Virus record (IMG/VR): IMGVR_UViG_3300017992_000088
Span: 1-23,015 of that record
Reading direction: 5' to 3' (one strand)
DNA from: a virus
DNA: 23,015 nt
Shown: positions 1-7,385 of the stretch, piece after piece
Numbering within the stretch: position 1 is the first letter of the stretch
Layout: every line of letters begins with the position of its first letter
The notes under the pieces: model-generated
Told to the model about the DNA's origin: nothing
What the model saw: the letters and a program-made list of their open reading frames with translations, nothing else
Databases searched by the model: none
Made by a program: the position numbers and the translations under genes

Positions 1-555
1 GGCGCAGGCCAGCCGCTTGGCATTCTCACCGCCGACTCGACCGTATCCGTCGCAAAGGAAGGATCGCAGGTCGCGGACACCTTCATCGGCATCAACGCGA
101 TCAAGATGCTGTCGAGGCTTTACGCACCGTACCGCTCCACGGCGTACTGGCTGATGAATCAGGACGTTGAGCCGTACCTGTACCGACTCGCCGCGCCCGG
201 CATCGACGCGATCGGATCTGAGACTGCCAACTGGGGCACGGGCATCTTTATGCCCGCCAGCGGCATCAACGGCGGCATCCCGTCGTTGCTCGGTCGCCCG
301 ATCATCTTCACGCAGCACTGTGCCGAGCTCGGCACGGTCGGGGATGTCATCCTCGGCTCGTTCGCGCGCGGCTACGGTGTTGCACTCCGGCAGAGCATGG
401 AAGCGGCGACGTCGATCCACTTCTGGTTTGACCAGACGACGACGGCGTTCCGCTTCGTCATGCGTATGGATGGTCAGCCGTATCTGTCGGCTGCGATTTC
501 CCCGAGGGCGGGGAGCAACACCATGTCCGCGTTCGTCACGTGCGCGTCTCGATAA
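1..555 (+). CDS. Phage major capsid protein, HK97 fold (C-terminal part; 5' end outside window)
   Basis: The frame is open from base 1 to the TAA at 553-555, giving 184 residues with no start in view, so the gene begins upstream. The visible part opens with GQPLGILTADSTV, typical of the middle of HK97-type capsid proteins (phage capsid family), and continues with the usual P-domain and A-domain features: a WLMNQD segment, a GRPIIFTQ segment, then VGDVILGSFARGY and a C-terminal FRFVMRMDGQP strand. Capsid proteins of this family are usually 300-400 residues, so roughly half is present. They assemble into the icosahedral shell. The following gene starts 11 bases later and its ribosome binding site overlaps this stop codon, so the two are probably co-translated. 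I see no truncation other than the window edge. Confidence 0.9.
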   Translation, partial: GAGQPLGILTADSTVSVAKEGSQVADTFIGINAIKMLSRLYAPYRSTAYWLMNQDVEPYLYRLAAPGIDAIGSETANWGTGIFMPASGINGGIPSLLGRPIIFTQHCAELGTVGDVILGSFARGYGVALRQSMEAATSIHFWFDQTTTAFRFVMRMDGQPYLSAAISPRAGSNTMSAFVTCASR

Positions 556-566
556 GGAGATGATCA

Positions 567-1064
567 ATGGGACATCAGGGACACCTCTCTGAGAACGTCA
601 AGCTGATCTGGCAGCACATCGACCCTTCGACGAAGGACACGCGCGTCGCGGATTCCGTGTTGCAGGTCACGCAGTGCATCGACATCAGCGAGTACAACAA
701 TGTCATGTGCGTGCTGTTCCGCCTCGCCGGCACCGGCTCGATCCAGCAGGCCACGCTCTACGCGTGCACTGCGGTCAGCGGCACCGGCGCGACGGCAATC
801 GTCAACAGCGGATCTACCGAAGCGACCGGCCTCATCGGCACGGCCGCCGGGTCCAATGCGACGAACGGGCAGCGCGGCGCAGGCATGATCGTTCTGGAGG
901 CCACGGCCTCGCAGATCGACTCGGTGTTGGCGAATGCTGACTTCGTCACCGTCAAGGCGTCGTTCGCTACGGCGACCGACGAGCTTGGCGTGCTTTGGAT
1001 TCTGTCGAACCCGCGATACGCTCAGTCTGGTCTGACCAGTACGGGTCGCGGTACGACGGCATGA
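567..1064 (+). CDS. Small phage structural protein, possibly a capsid decoration protein
   Basis: 165 residues from an ATG preceded by a very good AAGGAG site (554-559) that overlaps the capsid stop codon. The protein is rich in Ala, Thr, Gly and Ser, has alternating beta-type segments and lacks a signal peptide or membrane helix. I do not recognise the family. The place immediately after the major capsid gene, the strong ribosome binding site and the composition fit a highly expressed virion protein such as a decoration or cement protein, but that is inferred from position. A non-virion role cannot be excluded. The next gene begins 39 bases downstream without a clear Shine-Dalgarno sequence. 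Confidence 0.6.
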   Translation: MGHQGHLSENVKLIWQHIDPSTKDTRVADSVLQVTQCIDISEYNNVMCVLFRLAGTGSIQQATLYACTAVSGTGATAIVNSGSTEATGLIGTAAGSNATNGQRGAGMIVLEATASQIDSVLANADFVTVKASFATATDELGVLWILSNPRYAQSGLTSTGRGTTA

Positions 1065-1103
1065 CCTCCAGGTCGGCCTCGCAGAAACGCGGGGCCGCCC
1101 TTT

Positions 1104-1847
1104 ATGTCGGATAGTGTGCTGATCGTCGGGCGTGGACCTTCGGTGCGTGGCTTCACCGACTGGGATCGGTACGGCGACGTACTCGCCGTGTCATCCGGCG
1201 CGTTCGCCATCCCGCCAGATTCGCGTCCGCCGAAGCACTTCGTGACGATGGATTATCCGAAGTGGTTTTTCGCCGAGCTGCACGACCGCGAGGCGGCCCA
1301 CGCCTGGCAGTGGGATCAACACGCACCGTGGCCGTTTTGGGCTGACGAGCGGATCATCAAGCATGTGCCAGAAGAGCGGGTGAATCGCGGCTACTACCGC
1401 GCGATGCCGCCGGAGATCTGGGATGTGATTCCGACCGAAGCGCAAGACGCTTTCAGGCGCGAGCTGATGGATCACATGCATCAGTTCTCGTTTCAACCGG
1501 GCTGGGGCGACTTCTCCAATGTCCGCGGGTGGCCTATGTTCATGAACCGGGCACCGAGCTACCGCGACGGCCCGCTCGGGATGAAGGGCGAGGGCGAGGA
1601 CGGCGTGATCCGCAACTCGTGGTTCATGGCGGTGCAGATCGCCGCTCGGCTCGGGTATCGGCGCATGTACTTCATCGGCTGCGACTTCCTGGGCGACCAT
1701 TACAAGCATTGCCGCGTACGGCTCGCGGCGTGGTATGATCTGGCGCGTCGATCGGGACTGGAATGGATCAACGTCGGCGCCGGCTCGGCGTTGGCGGAGC
1801 ACGTTCCGACGATCGCTGCGGATCGCATCGAGGCGGAGGTAGCGTGA
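1104..1847 (+). CDS. DUF115/GT42-like Rossmann-fold protein, putative glycosyl- or sialyltransferase-like (copy 1)
   Basis: 247 residues. An N-terminal beta strand leads into GRGPSV (residues 9-14), the glycine-rich loop that opens DUF115 (MptE-like) and GT42 sialyltransferase-like domains. It is followed by AVSSGAF (28-34), HFVTMDYPKWF (45-55), PGWGDF (132-137) and LGYRRMYFIGCD (183-194), the usual late strand ending in an acidic residue. The same blocks in the same order occur in the gene at 3414-4136, so the two are paralogues; a more distant relative is at 2737-3417. Members of these families use nucleotide-activated sugars or act on related substrates; the donor and acceptor here are unknown. 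The start has no clear Shine-Dalgarno site. The stop overlaps the next ATG, so it is coupled to the glycosyltransferase that follows. Role in virion or host-surface glycosylation is inferred. Confidence 0.72.
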   Translation: MSDSVLIVGRGPSVRGFTDWDRYGDVLAVSSGAFAIPPDSRPPKHFVTMDYPKWFFAELHDREAAHAWQWDQHAPWPFWADERIIKHVPEERVNRGYYRAMPPEIWDVIPTEAQDAFRRELMDHMHQFSFQPGWGDFSNVRGWPMFMNRAPSYRDGPLGMKGEGEDGVIRNSWFMAVQIAARLGYRRMYFIGCDFLGDHYKHCRVRLAAWYDLARRSGLEWINVGAGSALAEHVPTIAADRIEAEVA

Positions 1848-2740
1848 TGTTGATGCGGCGGGTGATGGTGACGATGAACAGCGGCGGGAAGTGGATTCCG
1901 CCGAACGTGATGTGGTCGCACATGGCGGCGGCCTCGCGCTGGGGGGCGCAGTACGTGCAACTGACAGGCATGGGAAACGGCGACCCGTTCGTCATCAAGT
2001 CGCGCGCGCTGGCCGAGCTTGCCGATTCGTTCGCTGGCGTAGAGCAGGTCATGTGGATCGACGGCGATGTGCTGATCCGCCACGACTGCGAGAGCATCTT
2101 CGACCTCGTGCCGATCGACCACTTCGGCGGCGTGCCGAACTTCCAGGGCGACACGCACAACGGCATACCGCCGGTGAATCAGACGCGTCTCGCTCCTGGC
2201 ATGATTACGCAGATCGTCGGTGCGATCCGCGGCCTCATCGAGAAGAACGCGGCGCGGTCCGGAGTCGAGGAGACACGGACGGGCGTGGTCGATGCGTACA
2301 TGGACCGCGAGGCCGAACGCGGCTACCTGTCGCTGTCGATCTCTCAGCGTACGCATATCGGCCTGCTGTTTGAGCTGGAGCAGCGGTACGATCCGGAGAC
2401 GTTCATCAACGGTGGGCTGTTCGTGTTCTCGCCTGCGCATCACGGCGGCATCTTCGACATCTTGAAGGGCACGACCGATCACATGGATGCGATCGACCCA
2501 GCCGACGAGCAAGGGCTTTTGAATGCGGCGATTCTGCTGTCGGAGGCTCCGCTGCAATTGCTCGATCGGACGTACAACCGAGTCGGCGAAGCGGCGTGGA
2601 AGTCCGGGCCGATGAGCGAGAAGGTGCAGCACCTGGCGCACTTTCGGTGGAACGGAACCGACACGCGGTTGTATACACCGCAGTTCGACGGCGACAAGAC
2701 CGAGCTTCTACAAGCGATCGACTGGAGGCAGACGGCATGA
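1847..2740 (+). CDS. GT8-like glycosyltransferase
   Basis: 297 residues from an ATG at 1847 that overlaps the preceding TGA; an in-frame GTG at 1844 is an alternative. The fold signature is that of nucleotide-sugar transferases of the GT-A type, closest to GT8: an N-terminal strand and helix, then VMWIDGDVLI with a DGD metal/nucleotide-binding triplet at 72-74, FINGGLFVF at 186-194 (the conserved N-x-G block), DEQGLLNAA at 220-228 and HFRWNG at 265-270. GT8 enzymes are retaining transferases that move a hexose from UDP-sugar, or glycogenin-like, to a protein or glycan. There is no membrane segment, so it is probably cytoplasmic. It sits between two DUF115/GT42-like genes and is overlapped at both ends, indicating a co-expressed sugar cassette inserted in the head operon. 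Confidence 0.8.
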   Translation: MLMRRVMVTMNSGGKWIPPNVMWSHMAAASRWGAQYVQLTGMGNGDPFVIKSRALAELADSFAGVEQVMWIDGDVLIRHDCESIFDLVPIDHFGGVPNFQGDTHNGIPPVNQTRLAPGMITQIVGAIRGLIEKNAARSGVEETRTGVVDAYMDREAERGYLSLSISQRTHIGLLFELEQRYDPETFINGGLFVFSPAHHGGIFDILKGTTDHMDAIDPADEQGLLNAAILLSEAPLQLLDRTYNRVGEAAWKSGPMSEKVQHLAHFRWNGTDTRLYTPQFDGDKTELLQAIDWRQTA

Positions 2741-3417
2741 GTACGTGGGTCGTCGTAGGTTCATCGCTGAGCGTGATCGAGCACGCTGATGCCGTGCTGG
2801 ATGCGTTCATCGATGCGACGACGATCGCGGCCAATGCCGCCATCAAGCTGTTCGAGGGACGCAGCGGGCCGGACTACTTCATCGCAATCGACGAGTGCGC
2901 GGGCATAGAGCTTCAGCAGCACATCGAGGCAAAGGTGGCGCAGGGCACGCGCTTCATGAGCTACAGCAAGTCCAACCTCGTGAACAACATCCGGGGCATC
3001 GGGCGGTTGCCGGGCTTTGAAGTCAATACGCCGATGCCGTCGATCCTTCTGGACATGGGCCCGCTGACGACGACGTACGTTCCGGGCGAGATCGTCTTTG
3101 CGCAGTATTGCGGGCTTGCTGCGATGCAGTACGCGATCCGCGAGGGTGCGACGGAACTCGTCATCGTCGGCTGCGACGGGTATCCAGGCGACCGGCCGAT
3201 GGTCGACTTTCCGGTCGTGACGTTCGACGGGAAGTGCGGCGACTCGATGGGGATGGTGCAGACGCGCACGGTCATCGAGCCGTTTATGCGGTCGATGGTG
3301 GCGCAGTGCCCGGATGTTGAGTTCGTTCAGTTCGGCCGGCCGTTGTATACAGTGGACGCGCCGAACTACACGGTTGCGTTGGAAATCGTCGGCGGGATGC
3401 CGGAGGCTGTCGCATGA
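2737..3417 (+). CDS. Divergent DUF115-like Rossmann-fold protein (copy 2 of three)
   Basis: 226 residues from an ATG overlapping the stop of the glycosyltransferase. It opens with STWVVVGSSLSVIEH, matching the first strand and loop of the neighbouring proteins but with GSSLSV in place of GRGPS. Next come a second strand around TTIAANAAI (28-36), PDYFIAID at 45-52, and AMQYAIREGATELVIVGCDG at 129-148, equivalent to the LGYRRMYFIGCD block of the gene at 1104. A final VEFVQFG strand lies near 194-200. So it shares the fold but is diverged, and loss of the first-loop arginine and proline may mean a different substrate or loss of activity. It overlaps the following gene by four bases. The function is unknown; a role in sugar transfer is inferred from fold and neighbours. 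Confidence 0.65.
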   Translation: MSTWVVVGSSLSVIEHADAVLDAFIDATTIAANAAIKLFEGRSGPDYFIAIDECAGIELQQHIEAKVAQGTRFMSYSKSNLVNNIRGIGRLPGFEVNTPMPSILLDMGPLTTTYVPGEIVFAQYCGLAAMQYAIREGATELVIVGCDGYPGDRPMVDFPVVTFDGKCGDSMGMVQTRTVIEPFMRSMVAQCPDVEFVQFGRPLYTVDAPNYTVALEIVGGMPEAVA

Positions 3418-4136
3418 TCGACACGCCGTCCATCGTGCTGGCTGGCCGCGGGCCGTCGATCCTCACGGCGCAACTGCCCGAGGGCGTGCCGTTCTGTGCG
3501 GTGAGCAGCGGGGTGTTCTGCTGCCATCGCAAGCCTGCCCACTTCGTCACGATGGACCTGCCGAAGTACTTCACCGGCAAGGTGCGACTACCGGAAGATC
3601 ACTACTGGTCGAACGATCCGAAGTGCCATTGGTGGCCCTTCCTCAACGATCCGGCCGTTGCGAAGCACGTGCCGGAAGGCATCTACCGCGCGGGCTGGGA
3701 TAAGAAGGGCGTGCCGCCTGGGAAACATAAGACCGTCGATATCGAGGACATTATGATCCTGCTCGGCGGCGTGAAGAAGCGGCCGGACCTGCTCGGCTGG
3801 CAACCCGGCTGGGCGGACTTCCGCAACGTCGCGGCCCATCCGTGGGATCTGAAGCACCCGCCGAACTTCGGGCCGGACGGCCCGATGGGCACCGGCGGTG
3901 AGGCGGTGGCGAAGTCGGTGACGTTCGCGGTTCAACTGATGGCGCGGCTCGGATATCGCCGGATGTACTTCGCGGGCATCGACATGCACACGCGCAACCT
4001 GAAGCGAGCGTCGGACCTGATGCGGTCGTGGCTCCCGCTGGCGGAGGCGGCCGGCGTGGAGTGGATCAACCTCGCGCCTCAGTCGCGCTTGGCGGACTGG
4101 ATGCCGACGGTCGGCAGAGAGGTACTCGTGGCATGA
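3414..4136 (+). CDS. DUF115/GT42-like Rossmann-fold protein, putative glycosyl- or sialyltransferase-like (copy 3)
   Basis: 240 residues from an ATG that overlaps the previous stop. It is a clear paralogue of the protein at 1104-1847: GRGPSI at 11-16, AVSSGVF at 29-35, HFVTMDLPKYF at 43-53, a WWPF block near 73-76 and KHVPEGIYRAG near 84-94, PGWADF at 131-136, RLGYRRMYFAGID at 178-190 and GVEWINLAPQS at 214-224. The last strand ends in AGID rather than IGCD. The central region differs in length, so this is an old duplication rather than a recent copy. The stop overlaps the ATG of the head-tail adaptor gene, tying the sugar cassette translationally to virion assembly genes. Reaction and acceptor are unknown. 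Confidence 0.72.
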   Translation: MIDTPSIVLAGRGPSILTAQLPEGVPFCAVSSGVFCCHRKPAHFVTMDLPKYFTGKVRLPEDHYWSNDPKCHWWPFLNDPAVAKHVPEGIYRAGWDKKGVPPGKHKTVDIEDIMILLGGVKKRPDLLGWQPGWADFRNVAAHPWDLKHPPNFGPDGPMGTGGEAVAKSVTFAVQLMARLGYRRMYFAGIDMHTRNLKRASDLMRSWLPLAEAAGVEWINLAPQSRLADWMPTVGREVLVA

Positions 4137-5272
4137 GCGATCTATCGGCGGTACAACTCGCTGATCTCGTGGCGAAGGCCAAGCTCACGATGCGGCTCGG
4201 TGATGACGATCAGGATCTTCGCGCTGATGCGTTCGCCATCTACCACGACCAGGGCGACAGCGCGAGCGCTGCGACGGTCCAGATGGAAAGTGGTACGCTT
4301 ACGCTCGTCGTTACTGATGGAACCGACGCCGGCACGTACACCTACGACACGAGCGGCACGGCCTACGACACGCTGAGCGAGCTGGTGGATGCGATCAACA
4401 CGGCCGACAAGGGCTTCGTGGCGACGCTGCTGGGCGACGGCGATGCAGACTCCGCGCTGCTCTACCGGCTCGCATCGACGAGCTGCTACGGCCAGAGCAA
4501 CGAGCAGACCCTGGAGATGGAGAATCAGGAACTGCTGGAGCTCGCCATCGGCCACGTTTGGGCGGCGCTGGAGACGACGATCGGATACGGGCTGCTGAGC
4601 ACGTCGTATACCGAGCTCGCGCCGTTGCCGTCCGGTGCATGCAATCTGATCCTGCGGCATCCGCAGGTCTCGGCGGTGACGATGGTCGCGCTCGAAACGG
4701 AAGCAGGACTCCGGGCCAAGTACACGGGAACGGGTACGCACGCGCGGATCGACGTCACGGCTACGGCCGTGGTCTGTACGTCGAGGGCCGGCGGGACGAC
4801 GACAACCAATACGCTCGCGTTCGCCGACTACGCCACGACGACGCTCATGGCGGAGGCGATCAACGCCTTGTCGGGCTGGACATCAACGGTCGTAAACTCG
4901 CGGCCCTCGGCGTACCTTGTTCGGATCGGATCTCAGAGCGCGAAGGACCGGGAACTGACGCTGGAGGTGTGGAGCGACTACACCGGCGACTATTCGGTGG
5001 ACTACGAGGCCGGCGTGATCGACTTCGATGGTCCGATCATCAGCGATGTGCGGGGCTGGTCGCTGGTGGCCTACACCGCGGGCCTGAGCGCGATCCCGAC
5101 CGACATCGAGTCGATGGTGCTGCGGGTGCTCAAGGCGGCGTGGGACGAGTCGAAGCGCGACGGCGGACTGGCCGAGGAACGGCTGGGCGACTACGCGTAC
5201 AAGATCGGCCAGCGGGCGGACTTCACGCCGCACGAGACGGTCATCGGCCACTACCGGAGGTACCTGGCATGA
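4133..5272 (+). CDS. Phage head-tail connector/adaptor protein (gp6/gp15-like) with two inserted repeat domains
   Basis: 379 residues from an ATG overlapping the previous stop. The parts expected of gp6/gp15-type adaptors are present but spread out: a helix ELAIGHVWAALETTIGYGLL (135-154), a strand ending in LRHPQVSAVTMV (174-185), DYSVDYEAGVIDF (286-298), WSLVAYTAG (309-317) and a C-terminal helix bundle with IPTDIESMVLRVLKAAW and LGDYAYKIG. Family members are typically 100-200 residues. The extra length comes from two related beta-rich segments at about 46-118 and 204-268, each with a Thr-rich strand pair, an L-x(5)-AIN helix and a final A-x-L-x-R-type strand. These proteins form the ring joining the portal to the tail. 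The inserts probably sit on the outside of the neck; that is inference. Confidence 0.75.
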   Translation: MSDLSAVQLADLVAKAKLTMRLGDDDQDLRADAFAIYHDQGDSASAATVQMESGTLTLVVTDGTDAGTYTYDTSGTAYDTLSELVDAINTADKGFVATLLGDGDADSALLYRLASTSCYGQSNEQTLEMENQELLELAIGHVWAALETTIGYGLLSTSYTELAPLPSGACNLILRHPQVSAVTMVALETEAGLRAKYTGTGTHARIDVTATAVVCTSRAGGTTTTNTLAFADYATTTLMAEAINALSGWTSTVVNSRPSAYLVRIGSQSAKDRELTLEVWSDYTGDYSVDYEAGVIDFDGPIISDVRGWSLVAYTAGLSAIPTDIESMVLRVLKAAWDESKRDGGLAEERLGDYAYKIGQRADFTPHETVIGHYRRYLA

Positions 5273-5592
5273 GCGTGGCCAGTCTCGCAAATCGACGGGT
5301 GACGATCCAGCGAGCGACCTCTTCGAAGGACGCTGGCGGCGGCGACGTGAAGACGTGGGCCGACCAGTTCCGCGTCCGGCTCCGAATCCAGCCGCTGAGC
5401 GGTGCCGACAGGATTCGCCACAGCCGCCCAGAAGCCGCTGTGACGCACAAGGCGTACGCGGACGGCTCGCCCGACATCCGGGCCGGGGATTGCTTCACGG
5501 TGGACGGACACACGCTCTACGTGCGGCTGGTGCGGGACGTGGACCGGCTCGGCCGATATACGATCCTTGAGTGTGAGCAAGGGGACGACTGA
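5269..5592 (+). CDS. Phage head closure / head-tail adaptor protein (SPP1 gp16-like)
   Basis: 107 residues from an ATG overlapping the adaptor's stop. The layout is that of the small beta-barrel head-tail joining family: LANRRVTIQRAT at the N-terminus, a GGGDVKTWADQFRVRLRIQPL strand-loop-strand that includes the conserved tryptophan, a HSRPEAAVTHK segment, the DIRAGDCFTVDG turn and a final LYVRLVRDVDRLGRYTILEC hairpin. Length matches the family (about 100-120). The protein closes the neck after DNA packaging and provides the docking surface for the tail. Its position between the connector and the gp10-like protein is the standard order of siphovirus neck genes. Confidence 0.82.
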   Translation: MSVASLANRRVTIQRATSSKDAGGGDVKTWADQFRVRLRIQPLSGADRIRHSRPEAAVTHKAYADGSPDIRAGDCFTVDGHTLYVRLVRDVDRLGRYTILECEQGDD

Positions 5593-5593
5593 C

Positions 5594-6004
5594 GTGGCAA
5601 AGCGGATCAATGGCTCTGGATTCTCGATCACCGACCGGACGGCCGAGTTCATGGCCGTGGCGGAGACTGCGGTCGAGGAGGCCATTACCCGGGGTACGAT
5701 CCGCGTGCAGGCCGAGGCCGTACGCCTTGTCGGCCAGTTCTCAGGTCCGCCGCTCGGGTCGCCGTCGGCGCCGGGCGAGCCGCCCCACGTGCGAACCGGC
5801 ACGCTGCGGCGGAGCATCGGATTCGAGACGTTCCGAATCGGACGCATGTTCGTCGGCAGGGTTGGAACGAATCTGAAGTATGGACGCTGGCTGGAGGAGG
5901 GCACGTCGAGGATGGCGCCGCGGCCATACCTGAGGCCGGCGCTCGATTCGCAGCGGAACCGGATCGTCGAGGAGATCGAGGCGGCTGGGGGTGACATGGA
6001 ATGA
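5594..6004 (+). CDS. HK97 gp10-like head-tail/tail component
   Basis: 136 residues if the GTG at 5594 is used. I prefer this start because AAGGGG at 5579-5584 lies 9 bases upstream; in-frame TTG 5567 and GTG 5573 would add a few residues within the preceding gene. The C-terminal motif VGTNLKYGRWLEEGTSRMAP followed by RPYLRPAL is diagnostic of the HK97 gp10 family, and the N-terminal amphipathic helix is also typical. Family members act at the head-tail interface and are needed for joining or for tail-terminator assembly. The stop overlaps the ATG of the DUF3168 gene, as in many siphoviruses. Confidence 0.82.
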   Translation: MAKRINGSGFSITDRTAEFMAVAETAVEEAITRGTIRVQAEAVRLVGQFSGPPLGSPSAPGEPPHVRTGTLRRSIGFETFRIGRMFVGRVGTNLKYGRWLEEGTSRMAPRPYLRPALDSQRNRIVEEIEAAGGDME

Positions 6005-6438
6005 CCGTTTCCACCGCCGAGATAACGGACGGCATCTACAGCCGCCTCACCGGCGACTCGACGTTCAACACGGCGATCGGCGGCGGCGCGACGACGGCCG
6101 GGCGGCTGCACTACGCGATCGCTCCGCGCGACCCGACGACGCCGTTCGTCACGTACAACGTCATCGGCGGCGCGCCGATTCGGACGATGGCGGATGACGG
6201 ATACGAACTGCGTGTGCAGTTCTCGGTCTACGGCGGTCGCGCCGCAGGCCCTCGCGCCGTGCAGGCGGTAATGGATCTGCTGCGCGCGCGCCTCGATGTC
6301 GTGCGCTTCACGATCGCCAACCACGCGAACCTTCCGGCACTGGAGCAGATGCCCCGCGGGCCGATGCTCGACGGGGATACCGACGACGCACTCTGGGTCA
6401 TGTATACGGACTATCTCATCACCTGCTACGATAGCTGA
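6001..6438 (+). CDS. Tail completion/terminator protein, DUF3168
   Basis: 145 residues from an ATG overlapping the previous stop. It has the DUF3168 arrangement: an N-terminal helix ending in GIYSRLTGDSTFN, a RLHYAIAPRDPTTPFVTYNVI strand-turn-strand, YELRVQFSVYG, a central helix AVQAVMDLLRARLD, and a closing strand region DDALWVMYTDYLI. The family forms the hexameric ring that terminates tail-tube growth and contacts the neck. It is the last gene before a 139-base gap holding an intrinsic terminator, so the head/neck operon appears to end here. Confidence 0.82.
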   Translation: MTVSTAEITDGIYSRLTGDSTFNTAIGGGATTAGRLHYAIAPRDPTTPFVTYNVIGGAPIRTMADDGYELRVQFSVYGGRAAGPRAVQAVMDLLRARLDVVRFTIANHANLPALEQMPRGPMLDGDTDDALWVMYTDYLITCYDS

Positions 6439-6508
6439 TTGAACTCGACAACCTGGGGCACCTCGGCGTCGGCGGCGCAACCGGCATTGAGCGGGCCAGA
6501 CGAATACA

Positions 6509-6549
6509 CGGCAAGGCGGAGCCGCCTCTTCGCTTTGCCGTTTTCGTTT
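6509..6549 (+). terminator. Rho-independent terminator between neck and tail genes
   Basis: A 10-bp stem is formed by 6509-6518 and 6531-6540 (one G-U pair), with a 12-base loop that contains a second, smaller GC complementarity, followed directly by TTTTCGTTT. It lies in the only gap of more than 100 bases in the structural operon and just before the tail tube gene. It is probably a partial terminator that separates the expression level of head/neck genes from that of the tail genes. I see no convincing promoter between it and the next gene. Confidence 0.75.
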
Positions 6550-6577
6550 GGCCCAGCCCCTTTTAGGAGATTCGACA

Positions 6578-6988
6578 ATGGCTGCAACAAAAACTGTCAG
6601 CGGCAAGGACGCGGGGATCACGTTCGCTGGCGGCTACGTCGTAAAGTGTTCGGCGTGGACCGTCTGGTACGAATGCGAGGAAGTGGACAACAGCGGACTC
6701 GGTGACGACTGGGAAGAGGTGCTCGGCGGCATCAAGCGCTGGGGCGGGACGTTCACGTGCAACATGAACAGCGCCAGCCTGTCCACGCTCTCGAACCTCG
6801 CAGTCGGTGCCGCGGTGAGCACGGCCGACTTCATCTTCGACGCCACGGCGACGACCGACGGCAAGCTGAGCGGCACGATTCTCGTGCAGCGGTGCGAGGT
6901 CGCGGCGACGACGAACAGCGGTCGGCCGATCGCACTGACCTTCACCTTCCGCGGCAGCGGCGAGCTGTCGATGACGGCGGCCGCGTGA
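6578..6988 (+). CDS. Major tail (tube) protein
   Basis: 136 residues from an ATG with a good TAGGAG site (6564-6569). The N-terminal AATKTVSGKDAGITFAGG, the CSAWTVWYECEEVDNSGLGDDWEEVLGG hairpin region, a central LSTLSNLAVGAAVS helix-like segment and the long C-terminal strand pair FDATATTDGKLSGTILVQR and IALTFTFRGSGELSMT resemble phage tail tube proteins of the simple beta-sandwich type. Position after the tail-terminator gene and before the chaperone pair and tape measure is the standard place for it. Length is short but within the family range. It would stack in hexameric rings around the tape measure to form the tube. Confidence 0.75.
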   Translation: MAATKTVSGKDAGITFAGGYVVKCSAWTVWYECEEVDNSGLGDDWEEVLGGIKRWGGTFTCNMNSASLSTLSNLAVGAAVSTADFIFDATATTDGKLSGTILVQRCEVAATTNSGRPIALTFTFRGSGELSMTAAA

Positions 6989-7001
6989 TAAGGAGCACGA
7001 C

Positions 7002-7385
7002 ATGGATGGCGGAATCCAGAGCGCACCCCTTGCGCCAATCGAGATTGAGCTGGCCGACGGCAATACGTACCGGCTGACGAAGATCGGCCTCGATGCGTGG
7101 TGCGACTTCTGCACATGGATCAATCGGCAACTCGGCCGCAATCTAGGCGAAGCGGTCGGGCTCGATGAGATGTTGCGACATGCCACGACACTTCAAGGTA
7201 TGCGGTGGATGTTGCATCGATCGCTTATCACGCATCAGCCAGAAGTGGCGCTTGAGACTGTCGGGTTACTGTTCGGCAGCATGGATGCAATGACCGTAGC
7301 ATTCGAGACGGTTGCCGATCTGCCCGAACAGGATCAGGATGCGGACGTAGGCTCGGACCCTCCGAAGCAGCCGAGCCCCGAGTGA
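7002..7385 (+). CDS. Tail assembly chaperone, upstream partner (gpG-like)
   Basis: 127 residues from an ATG with an AAGGAG site (6990-6995) overlapping the tail-tube stop region. The protein has an N-terminal strand region (IEIELADGNTYRLTKIGLD) and a helical middle including an LQGMRWMLHRSLI helix, and an acidic, proline-containing tail. I assign it mainly from its place between the tail tube and tape measure and from the small downstream gene that starts by a GTGA overlap in the -1 frame. Such gene pairs encode the chaperones that hold the tape measure during tube assembly, classically through a programmed frameshift. No canonical slippery heptamer is visible near the end of this gene, so here coupling by stop/start overlap looks more likely. 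Confidence 0.65.
   Translation: MDGGIQSAPLAPIEIELADGNTYRLTKIGLDAWCDFCTWINRQLGRNLGEAVGLDEMLRHATTLQGMRWMLHRSLITHQPEVALETVGLLFGSMDAMTVAFETVADLPEQDQDADVGSDPPKQPSPE

Noticed and set aside
1700-2641. 313-codon minus-strand frame
   Set aside because: Antisense to the GT8-like gene, which has clear family motifs; the composition is Arg/His-rich shadow.
5251-6621. 456-codon minus-strand frame
   Set aside because: Antisense to three well-supported neck genes; Arg/Pro-rich shadow typical of GC-rich DNA.
7323-7385. Programmed -1 frameshift between the two tail chaperone genes
   Set aside because: The frames are arranged as expected, but I found no canonical X-XXY-YYZ heptamer; only a single CCC codon could slip. 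The GTGA overlap explains the arrangement.
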